Shown: piece by piece, positions 1-4,485 of the stretch
Position numbering within the stretch: the stretch's first letter is position 1
How the letters are laid out: the number at the start of each line of letters is the position of its first letter
Virus record (IMG/VR): IMGVR_UViG_3300028600_000176
Coordinates: 1-22,749 of that record
Origin: a virus
DNA length: 22,749 nucleotides
Reading direction: 5' to 3' (one strand)
Made by a program: the position numbers and the translations under genes
Notes under the pieces: model-generated
The model's input: only the letters and a program-made list of their open reading frames with translations
Database searches by the model: none
Told to the model about the DNA's origin: nothing

Positions 1-1
1 C

Positions 2-121
2 TCTGAGTTTGGCACAGGTGCTGACCGCAAGCAGGAGTTCTCCCGTTACCTCATCAAGGGTGACTACGAACCAGCCGCCGACGAAGCGCAGCGTGTGCTG
101 AATGCTACCCTCGCTGGCTAA
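2..121 (+). CDS. C-terminal end of an unidentified protein (5' end outside window)
   Basis: An open frame enters from the left edge and stops with TAA at 119-121, leaving 39 codons. The peptide starts SEFGTGADRKQEFSRYLIKG and ends in a helical, alanine-rich tail (ADEAQRVLNATLAG). It is followed at once by a hairpin terminator, as expected for the last gene of a transcription unit. The fragment is too short to assign to a family, and no catalytic motif is visible. The frame is supported by protein-like composition and the terminator just after its stop. Confidence 0.7.
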   Translation, partial: SEFGTGADRKQEFSRYLIKGDYEPAADEAQRVLNATLAG

Positions 122-136
122 CCCCAACAAACAATC

Positions 137-160
137 ACCCCTGCCCTTCGGGGCGGGGGT
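137..160 (+). terminator. Hairpin terminator with UUCG tetraloop
   Basis: ACCCCTGCCC and GGGCGGGGGT form a 10-bp stem (one T-G wobble) closed by a TTCG tetraloop, 15 bases after the stop of the partial gene. TTCG loops are exceptionally stable in RNA. There is only a weak T-run afterwards (TCTTAAC), so termination may be incomplete. No promoter was recognised between it and the next gene at 190, so read-through into the downstream cluster is plausible. Confidence 0.75.
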
Positions 161-170
161 CTTAACAAAA

Positions 171-189
171 ACAAATAGAAACAAAACAA
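171..189 (+). promoter_or_regulatory. A/C-rich translation leader, copy 1
   Basis: ACAAATAGAAACAAAACAA lies directly before the ATG at 190. It shares the core AATAGAAACAAA with leaders at 748, 991 and 2365. It has no G except in TAG and no purine-rich Shine-Dalgarno sequence, so it probably acts as an unstructured ribosome-loading region. Its function is inferred from recurrence and position. Confidence 0.55.
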
Positions 190-513
190 ATGAAAATAAG
201 AATGAACACCATGAGAATTAACTTACTCGTTGAAGTCCGCACCTTGGACAACCCAGCTATTGCTGTGTTGCAAGACGTGGATATGGCAGACCGACCCAAG
301 CTAACGGGCTTGCTGCTGGACGCAATCACTGAGCATTACTGTGACCCCGACAGCATCAGTGTATGTCGAGCAGACATCCCAGAAGATGGGGACATCTTCG
401 CAGGGATCGGAGTTCCCTTTGAGATTAGTCAGGACGGAGAGGACTGGGAGGGTCTTGCCACCCTCACCATGATCCCGATCTACAATGAACCCCTGTATAC
501 ACCAGAAGACTGA
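190..513 (+). CDS. Hypothetical acidic protein, 107 aa
   Basis: First gene of the rightward small-gene cluster. The protein is acidic (many Asp and Glu in the second half, DIPEDGDIFAG and SQDGEDWEG) with a beta-type N-terminus (MRINLLVEVRTL) and a central helix (RPKLTGLLLDAITEHY). Three in-frame ATGs (codons 1, 5 and 8) compete. I chose 190 because the A/C leader abuts it, but codon 8 (MRINLLVEV) would also give a compact fold. There is no signal peptide, membrane segment or recognisable motif. The next gene starts 10 bases after its stop. I do not recognise the family. Confidence 0.75.
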   Translation: MKIRMNTMRINLLVEVRTLDNPAIAVLQDVDMADRPKLTGLLLDAITEHYCDPDSISVCRADIPEDGDIFAGIGVPFEISQDGEDWEGLATLTMIPIYNEPLYTPED

Positions 514-523
514 ACCCTTATCC

Positions 524-757
524 ATGACCGACAAAGAACAACAAGCATATGCACTAGCAGAGCACGCGACTGATGATGAGCTGGCGACAATGGCAGCGGT
601 AGTCCTATCACTACCCAACATTGAATCCTCCACCATGTATCATAAGTCATGTGACCTGCTCCTTGACATATGCAACCACGACAACGAACACATAGCCGAG
701 GCAGCCAAGCACCTAGTGCACCTGTTGACCGAGGCATACAACAACAACAACCAATAG
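524..757 (+). CDS. Hypothetical small helical protein, 77 aa
   Basis: Begins MTDKEQQAYALAEHATDDEL and is predicted almost all alpha-helical and acidic, with a HEAT-like spacing of helices (AEAAKHLVHLLTEAY near the end). An earlier in-frame ATG at 485 would overlap the previous gene by 29 bases and add an unlikely N-terminus, so I prefer 524, which lies 10 bases past that gene's stop. The C-terminus NNNNQ followed by TAG coincides with the A/C leader of the next gene, so those last codons may be set by the leader rather than by protein function. The family is unknown. Confidence 0.75.
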   Translation: MTDKEQQAYALAEHATDDELATMAAVVLSLPNIESSTMYHKSCDLLLDICNHDNEHIAEAAKHLVHLLTEAYNNNNQ

Positions 758-763
758 AAACAA
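748..763 (+). promoter_or_regulatory. A/C-rich translation leader, copy 2 (spans upstream stop)
   Basis: CAACCAATAGAAACAA is immediately upstream of the ATG at 764. The TAG inside it is the stop codon of the previous gene (755-757), so the ribosome terminates six bases before the next start. This geometry fits termination-reinitiation. It matches the copy at 991 almost exactly except for a missing AAACA. Confidence 0.6.
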
Positions 764-1003
764 ATGTATATAATAAAATGGACGACCCGCCAAGGGAGTC
801 AATGCAAGAGCATCACGCGCAGCCTATGCTCCGTAGCAGCCAACCTCGTAGTTCGCTATCAGGCGAAGGAAGAAGCTGTAGCAACAGACACTGAAGGCAC
901 TGTCATTGGACGGGCGTGGCTTGATTGCCCCGCTTGGAACTGGTATGTAGACCAGAGCTACACCCTGACAGATATACCTAACCCCGAAACCAACAACCAA
1001 TAG
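764..1003 (+). CDS. Hypothetical protein, 79 aa
   Basis: Starts MYIIKWTTRQGSQ, with a basic first half and an acidic, Trp/Tyr-rich second half (WLDCPAWNWYVDQSY). It contains three cysteines but no CxxC pair. It appears to be a small beta-rich soluble protein. The start is fixed by the leader motif six bases after the preceding stop. The last codons read ETNNQ then TAG, again part of a leader for the next gene. I do not recognise the family, and there is no membrane segment. Confidence 0.75.
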   Translation: MYIIKWTTRQGSQCKSITRSLCSVAANLVVRYQAKEEAVATDTEGTVIGRAWLDCPAWNWYVDQSYTLTDIPNPETNNQ

Positions 1004-1014
1004 AAACAAAACAA
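991..1014 (+). promoter_or_regulatory. A/C-rich translation leader, copy 3 (spans upstream stop)
   Basis: Reads CAACAACCAATAGAAACAAA then ACAA, directly before the ATG at 1015. The TAG is the stop of the 764 gene. With copy 1 it is the fullest form of the motif (TAGAAACAAAACAAATG in both). Confidence 0.6.
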
Positions 1015-1428
1015 ATGCAAACACACTACGAAGAAATGACAGACAAGGAACTACGCAAGCTACTCAAGACATGGGGCTGGATGCTTAAGAAAGATGGGGA
1101 TCAGTATGAAGTACACCCCAAAGGTGAGCGAGGTGACTGGAGCTACTTCACCACCGACAAGGTGGATGCACTAGGCACAGCAGCAGCTGAGTCACGTGCC
1201 ATGTTCAACACCCACCTGCGTCACATCACAAACGATGAGGTGAAGGGTGCGCTGCTCTTGTGGTTCAGCACGTTCCGTGCGGGGTGGCGAGAGCGGCTGT
1301 TCGATGCATGGTATACAGGAAACTATGGGATCTACAACACCCACGATGTATCCTCTATCCTGCAACGTCTACGCAATACCAATGGGCAAGATACCTTAGC
1401 CCAGATCCCAGTCAACCTATACAAATAA
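1015..1428 (+). CDS. Hypothetical protein with small HicA-like N-terminal region, 137 aa
   Basis: Residues about 8-55 run helix (DKELRKLLKTWGW), strand (MLKKDGDQYEVHPKG), strand (DWSYFTT), helix (KVDALGTAAAESR). This order resembles small alpha-beta-beta(-beta)-alpha folds such as HicA or double-stranded-RNA-binding domains. The similarity is in pattern only; the conserved HicA histidine context is not evident. The C-terminal half is helical with many aromatic residues (LLLWFSTFRAGWRERLFDAWY). A second ATG at codon 8 is possible, but the leader supports 1015. The C-terminal segment of the 1908 gene follows a similar pattern. Confidence 0.75.
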   Translation: MQTHYEEMTDKELRKLLKTWGWMLKKDGDQYEVHPKGERGDWSYFTTDKVDALGTAAAESRAMFNTHLRHITNDEVKGALLLWFSTFRAGWRERLFDAWYTGNYGIYNTHDVSSILQRLRNTNGQDTLAQIPVNLYK

Positions 1429-1432
1429 AACC

Positions 1433-1888
1433 ATGAAACACACTACAAAAACATACAAGGGCACTCCCTACATAGTGTCCTTTGACCCCACAAGCTACAC
1501 CCCACTCACCGAGGATGGAGTGGAGCGAGCGGAGATTAGTTTCGACGGACTAGAATTTTGCACTACCAATGAGACTGAACACCTCATTGACAATGCTGGT
1601 AGCCCCCAACAAAATCTTGGGTTCATAGCTGAGAAGTCGAGGAGACGTGGGATAGGAGTAGAGAACCAGCAGGTGCTCAAGGCTATTCTATCCTGTCTCG
1701 TCGAGACATCATGGGAATATACTAAGCCCTTTGCTGGGATGCATACTGTCAAGGATGTCCTAAGCTTCTATGGATTCTCCGAGGAGCATAGCAATATGTT
1801 TCCTGAGTCTACTCTACTCAAGCTATTAGATGCTACCATTCTTCTGTGTGATGCAGGAGTAACTAGCCTATCTACTAAAGATCACTAA
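1433..1888 (+). CDS. Hypothetical protein, 151 aa
   Basis: Starts four bases after the previous stop in an A-rich context (ACAAATAAAACC before the ATG). The N-terminal 75 residues look beta-rich (KTYKGTPYIVSFDPTSY, AEISFDGLEFCTTNE), with a basic stretch EKSRRRG. The second half is helical (VLKAILSCLVETSWEY, STLLKLLDATILLCDAG). There is no known motif, signal peptide or transmembrane helix. It is probably translated as part of the same polycistronic message. The family is unknown. Confidence 0.75.
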   Translation: MKHTTKTYKGTPYIVSFDPTSYTPLTEDGVERAEISFDGLEFCTTNETEHLIDNAGSPQQNLGFIAEKSRRRGIGVENQQVLKAILSCLVETSWEYTKPFAGMHTVKDVLSFYGFSEEHSNMFPESTLLKLLDATILLCDAGVTSLSTKDH

Positions 1889-1907
1889 AGAAAACAACAC
1901 CAAACAA

Positions 1908-2363
1908 ATGAAAACACAAACACAAACACAAACACAAACAGTTAAAGTCCGCGACCTTAAAGTGGGGGACATCATCATGATGGCAGGAACTGAACATATC
2001 GTAGAGGGTCTCTATCCATATGGCACAAGCTCCCACAGCACCATAGTCAAGACGAACCTGACCCCGAAGCAGCACGCCCCCTACTTGGACAACCTCCATG
2101 AGCTTGAGCTAGTCGGCTTCATGTCACCACACTTCACCATCGCAGTGGAGGCAGTGAACTTGGGTGATGCATGGAATAATGTATTCCACACGACCAAGCC
2201 CAAGGTCAAGCGCAAGTCGAAGATAGTGCAGCGCATCGAGGATGCAGGCTACCACATTGAGAAGACAGGACGGGAGTGGCACGTCTGGCACAAGGATGAT
2301 CACTCAGTCACTGCCATCTATGACAGGCTACGTGACATCCCCAGCTTCCCACCCTACGCTTAA
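1908..2363 (+). CDS. Hypothetical protein with (TQ)4 N-terminal repeat, 151 aa
   Basis: The protein opens MKTQTQTQTQT, encoded by an in-frame ACACAA hexamer tract. A small beta-barrel-like segment follows (VRDLKVGDIIMMAGTEHIV, residues 13-31), whose LKVGDII pattern is common in SH3-like and Hint-type beta folds; no intein or protease residues are present. A lysine-rich linker (KPKVKRKSK) leads to a C-terminal helix-strand-strand-helix segment (VQRIEDAGYHIEKTGREWHV) similar in plan to the N-terminal region of the 1015 gene. The start follows the A/C leader ACAACACCAAACAA. The function is unknown. Confidence 0.75.
   Translation: MKTQTQTQTQTVKVRDLKVGDIIMMAGTEHIVEGLYPYGTSSHSTIVKTNLTPKQHAPYLDNLHELELVGFMSPHFTIAVEAVNLGDAWNNVFHTTKPKVKRKSKIVQRIEDAGYHIEKTGREWHVWHKDDHSVTAIYDRLRDIPSFPPYA
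1914..1940 (+). repeat. In-frame hexanucleotide tract (ACACAA)4 ACA
   Basis: Four perfect ACACAA units plus ACA lie just after the start codon of the 1908 gene and encode alternating Thr and Gln. Being a multiple of three, copy changes would lengthen or shorten the TQ run without a frameshift. It extends the A/C-only composition of the upstream leader into the coding sequence. Confidence 0.9.
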
Positions 2364-2364
2364 A

Positions 2365-2382
2365 CCACAACCAATAGAAACA
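2365..2382 (+). promoter_or_regulatory. A/C-rich translation leader, copy 4
   Basis: CCACAACCAATAGAAACA stands immediately before the ATG at 2383. Unlike copies 2 and 3 its TAG is not the stop of the upstream gene, which ended at 2363. The motif is therefore conserved even where its TAG has no stop-codon role, which argues that the sequence itself matters. Confidence 0.6.
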
Positions 2383-2550
2383 ATGAGAACTACAATAACT
2401 ATACTCGGACTTGATAGCACCATCAACATGGTGGCCAACCTCAAGAAACTCATCACCGTAATTGAAGACCAAGAGGTTGACATGTATGAGGTGATGGATG
2501 GGTCATACCAGATTGAGAATGTTAACCTAGAGATAGACTCAACACCATGA
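2383..2550 (+). CDS. Hypothetical small protein, 55 aa
   Basis: Begins MRTTITILGLDSTINMVANL and continues as a strand-helix-strand mini-protein with an acidic C-terminus (VNLEIDSTP). The frame is open for 47 codons further upstream, but that part overlaps the 1908 gene out of frame. The A/C leader abuts the ATG at 2383, so I use that start. Its stop overlaps the next start as ATGA (2547-2550), indicating translational coupling to the membrane protein that follows. The family is unknown. Confidence 0.75.
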   Translation: MRTTITILGLDSTINMVANLKKLITVIEDQEVDMYEVMDGSYQIENVNLEIDSTP

Positions 2551-2732
2551 GCTATTTACTTGCACCCTTAATCCTGATCCCTGTATCCTGTTACCTGATT
2601 CACCTAGTGTGGGTCAGGTATCGGGAGGAGCAGCACCTCTCTAAGCTGAAGCGTGTAGCTGATGCTAGAAAAATCAATGACCTATCAAGACGATGGGTCA
2701 GCGAACTTGAACATAAAGTAAACAACCGATAG
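2547..2732 (+). CDS. Small single-pass membrane protein, 61 aa
   Basis: Residues 3-24 (YLLAPLILIPVSCYLIHLVW) form one hydrophobic segment. It is followed by a strongly charged, mostly basic helix (RYREEQHLSKLKRVADARK) that could make a coiled coil to the end. This suggests an inner-membrane anchor with a cytoplasmic or periplasmic helix. Small phage lysis helpers (i-spanin or holin-like) have this shape, but no endolysin is nearby, so the lysis role is only a possibility. It overlaps the upstream gene by four bases (ATGA). The last codons NNR then TAG fall in the next leader. Confidence 0.75.
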   Translation: MSYLLAPLILIPVSCYLIHLVWVRYREEQHLSKLKRVADARKINDLSRRWVSELEHKVNNR

Positions 2733-2743
2733 AACCCAAACAC
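2721..2743 (+). promoter_or_regulatory. Divergent copy of the A/C leader before the MarR gene
   Basis: AACAACCGATAGAACCCAAA then CAC precedes the ATG at 2744. Compared with copies 2 and 3 it has CGATAGAACCC for CAATAGAAAC. TAG is again the upstream stop. A second TAGAAACAAT occurs just after the start codon (2751-2760), inside the coding sequence. Confidence 0.45.
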
Positions 2744-3037
2744 ATGACCATAGAAACAATAATAAAAACACAGCAGCAATTCCTCAGAGCACACAAGCAC
2801 AAGCTTAACCTGACCCAAGCAATCACCATCCTCCTACTTGAGGAGGAGTCCATGACAACCAGTCACATCAGCCGTAAGATTGGACTGACTAGTGCTGCCA
2901 TGACTGGCATCCTTGACAAGCTCGAGTCCATGCGTCTTGTCTTCCGAAAGCGCAACCAGTATGACCGCCGAGTAGTAACCATTGGCCTCACCGACCGAGG
3001 CCGCGAGGCAGCACACGACATCATCAACCCACACTAA
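2744..3037 (+). CDS. Short MarR-type winged-helix transcriptional regulator
   Basis: A 97-aa protein with a MarR-like winged helix-turn-helix. Residues 22-34 (NLTQAITILLLEE) form the first helix, 38-47 (TTSHISRKIG) the positioning helix, 49-63 (TSAAMTGILDKLESM) the recognition helix, and 70-86 (RNQYDRRVVTIGLTDRG) the wing with the typical DRR and LTxxGR motifs. MarR proteins are dimeric repressors or activators, usually about 140-150 aa. This one is short because the terminal dimerisation helices are reduced, so it may dimerise differently. It probably controls phage transcription, but its target is unknown. An internal ATG at codon 37 has a strong Shine-Dalgarno sequence (see the hairpin at 2829). 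Confidence 0.85.
   Translation: MTIETIIKTQQQFLRAHKHKLNLTQAITILLLEEESMTTSHISRKIGLTSAAMTGILDKLESMRLVFRKRNQYDRRVVTIGLTDRGREAAHDIINPH
2829..2847 (+). promoter_or_regulatory. Shine-Dalgarno-containing hairpin inside the MarR gene
   Basis: TCCTCCT and AGGAGGA pair perfectly around a five-base ACTTG loop. AGGAGG (2841-2846) lies five bases before an in-frame ATG at 2852. It is the only canonical ribosome-binding site I saw at usable distance from an ATG. Internal initiation would give a 61-residue protein with just the recognition helix and wing. Because GAG codons for EEE produce this sequence, chance is a serious alternative. Confidence 0.3.
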
Positions 3038-3082
3038 CCAACCAACCAACCAACCAACCAACCAACCAACCAACCAACCAAC
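3036..3082 (+). repeat. Tetranucleotide tract (AACC)11 AAC
   Basis: Forty-seven bases of uninterrupted AACC repeat start within the stop codon of the MarR gene and end nine bases before the ATG at 3092. They make up most of that 54-base gap. Tetranucleotide tracts of this length are prone to replication slippage. Here slippage would change leader length rather than a reading frame. Confidence 0.95.
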
Positions 3083-3091
3083 TACAAAATT

Positions 3092-3532
3092 ATGAAACCA
3101 ACAAACAACAACAGCGTAACAATAATCCACCCCTATGTATACAACGGACAGTGGGTATTCGACGACGAGTCTCGTAAACTAGACAAGGAAGCATTCGTAT
3201 CAGGTGCTGACTCTATCATGGACATGCTATACCTTTCAGCCCATGGTGCCGAGGCAGCATTCATACCTGAGGCAGCGCAGTTCAGTCTATGCTTTTCAGA
3301 CACATCATTCAAGGGACACAAGTATCAATTCAATTGGGTCGAGGATAATGGAATGGTCTACGATGATGACCAGTGGAACTTATACATGGAGCCTACTTCT
3401 GGTATCAGTGGCTGGTTGTGCCCAGCCTTACTCAGATTCTTCCCTGACGCACCGAAGCACCTCTATGTGGAGGCTACTCCACACCAGCTGGGCCGCAACG
3501 TATCACGTGAGATCATATCCGCCAGCAAGTAA
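3092..3532 (+). CDS. Hypothetical protein, 146 aa (DUF6717-like plan, unverified)
   Basis: Residues 9-40 read as a hydrophobic strand then HPYVYNGQWVFDDESRKLDK and EAFVSGAD. From memory this PY-x-Y-x-G-x-W-V-F-D-D followed by E-x-F-V-x-G-A pattern resembles the DUF6717 family of unknown function; I could not check it. The rest is mixed alpha/beta with many aromatics (YQFNWVEDNGMVYDDDQWN) and a cysteine-containing helix (GWLCPALLRFF). There is no membrane or signal segment. Its leader is the AACC tract followed by ACTACAAAATT, so its expression may depend on tract length. Confidence 0.75.
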   Translation: MKPTNNNSVTIIHPYVYNGQWVFDDESRKLDKEAFVSGADSIMDMLYLSAHGAEAAFIPEAAQFSLCFSDTSFKGHKYQFNWVEDNGMVYDDDQWNLYMEPTSGISGWLCPALLRFFPDAPKHLYVEATPHQLGRNVSREIISASK

Positions 3533-3537
3533 CTCTC

Positions 3538-3849
3538 GTGAATACATACCTACTCAATACCAAGCAAGAAGCCAAACGACTAGTCGATAACGCCTGTCGT
3601 TTAACTGGGTTCACAGAAGATGAGATCATACTAGGCAGGGAGCACCGCTTTTCCCTGATCAGATATGTAATGTATTATATTCTGAGGCAGGGGGGAGCTA
3701 CGTTCCAAGAGATATCCAAGTCTATAGGGAACGTGCACTACACTACTGTTATTGGAGGCAACAAAAAGATCCAAGAACTTATCTATATTGACACCCAAGT
3801 CCAAGGAATATACAATCAATTACATAATGGAAGTCCCAACGACAAGTAA
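3538..3849 (+). CDS. Stand-alone DnaA domain-IV-like DNA-binding protein, 103 aa
   Basis: The whole protein aligns by eye with the C-terminal DNA-binding domain of DnaA. Residues 12-32 match the first helices (AKRLVDNACRLTGFTEDEII), 34-50 the RxxxxxxxR-x-x-MYYIL helix, and 54-80 the helix-turn-helix and signature (TFQEISKSIG then HYTTVIGGNKKI). The AAA+ ATPase domain is absent, so it cannot act as an initiator alone; it might bind an origin, compete with host DnaA or regulate transcription. By alignment with E. coli DnaA, R34 and R42 match R399 and R407, but Q408, D433 and H434 become Y43, H67 and Y68. The start is GTG, five bases after the previous stop. Confidence 0.8.
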   Translation: MNTYLLNTKQEAKRLVDNACRLTGFTEDEIILGREHRFSLIRYVMYYILRQGGATFQEISKSIGNVHYTTVIGGNKKIQELIYIDTQVQGIYNQLHNGSPNDK

Positions 3850-4186
3850 CATTGATCTCCTGACTGAGTTCCAGAAGGTGTTCAACACCCACATCAGACC
3901 TGTAGCGGAGTCAGAGTTGGAGGGCATGAGCAGTGAGAACGCACTGGAATATGATCGGCTAAGGGATAAGTTAATTCCAGCCTCTATCATCATCGACACC
4001 TTCCTGTATCTGTCGGTGCATCTCAGTGAGATGGCTGCTGATCAGATCATCGAGGCCCAAGCCGATGGTGATATTAGTAGGCTCATTGAGACCTGTGATA
4101 TACATGACCCATATTGGAAAGCAACACGATCATTGTCTCTGGCACTCAAGGTATTTGCACAAGAACCTGAGAGGGGAAACCCCTAA
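3827..4186 (+). CDS. Hypothetical helical protein, 119 aa
   Basis: Starts MEVPTTSNIDLLTEFQKVFN and is mainly helical and acidic (ESELEGMSSENALEYDRLRD, then AADQIIEAQADGD). An in-frame ATG 25 codons earlier lies deep inside the DnaA-like gene in another frame, so the start at 3827 is preferred; even so, the coding regions overlap by 23 bases. A short hairpin AGGGG-AAA-CCCCT (4172-4184) overlaps the end of the gene. There is no known motif, and the family is unknown. Confidence 0.7.
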   Translation: MEVPTTSNIDLLTEFQKVFNTHIRPVAESELEGMSSENALEYDRLRDKLIPASIIIDTFLYLSVHLSEMAADQIIEAQADGDISRLIETCDIHDPYWKATRSLSLALKVFAQEPERGNP

Positions 4187-4191
4187 CGATC

Positions 4192-4380
4192 ATGCCAAAC
4201 TCACACCATCCATACGAACGAGTGACTGGGGGTAAGGGGGATAGAGATATCCGAACCAACCCAACGACCTACCGCAACAGTTTATTCTGGAAGAGGTCAA
4301 CGTGCTGTGATGCACACGTCGAGTCCAAGGAGGGTAAGCTATACTGCAAGACATGTGGTAATCTGACCTCAACCAAGTAA
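4192..4380 (+). CDS. Small zinc-ribbon-like protein, 62 aa
   Basis: Last gene of the rightward cluster. The N-terminal 30 residues are polar and probably disordered. The C-terminal part has C38, C39 and H42 followed by C52 and C55 (CCDAHV, then YCKTCG), a likely CxxH plus CxxC zinc-ribbon knuckle pair. Such miniature proteins often bind nucleic acid or protein partners. It starts five bases after the previous stop and is followed by about 60 bases of spacer and a strong terminator. The specific function is unknown. Confidence 0.7.
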   Translation: MPNSHHPYERVTGGKGDRDIRTNPTTYRNSLFWKRSTCCDAHVESKEGKLYCKTCGNLTSTK

Positions 4381-4440
4381 AGTTAAGGCCCTGAGAATCG
4401 CACACACGGATTGATCCTGCACCCTGCACCGTGCTACATC

Positions 4441-4481
4441 AGCCCTGAACCCCTTTAAACACAGGGATTCAGGGCTTTCTT
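4441..4481 (+). terminator. Intergenic terminator between convergent operons
   Basis: AGCCCTGAACCCCT pairs with AGGGATTCAGGGCT (14 bp, one C-A mismatch) around the loop TTAAACAC and is followed by TTTCTT. It lies 60 bases after the last rightward gene and ends five bases from the stop of the leftward giant gene (4486). The T-run favours the plus strand, but the long stem could stop leftward transcripts too. Confidence 0.85.
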
Positions 4482-4485
4482 GTGT

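Noticed and set aside
1875-2099. Minus-strand frame with a CLCLCLC cysteine-leucine run
   Set aside because: It is the antisense of the ACACAA tract and the start of the 1908 gene, and it has no supported start context.
2242-2382. N-terminal extension of the 55-aa gene
   Set aside because: The extra 47 codons overlap the 1908 gene out of frame and have low-quality composition, whereas the A/C leader abuts the ATG at 2383.
2834-3130. Minus-strand reading frame with GWLVGWLVGWLV repeats
   Set aside because: This is the antisense reading of the AACC tract and the MarR gene. The repeat peptide simply reflects the tetranucleotide, and both sense genes there are well supported.
3752-3826. 25-codon N-terminal extension of the 119-aa gene
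   Set aside because: It would overlap the well-supported DnaA-like gene by almost 100 bases. The internal ATG at 3827 gives a natural start.
4172-4184. AGGGG-AAA-CCCCT hairpin as a terminator
   Set aside because: A five-base stem with a three-base loop and no T-run, lying inside the end of a gene just before another gene, is too weak to call.
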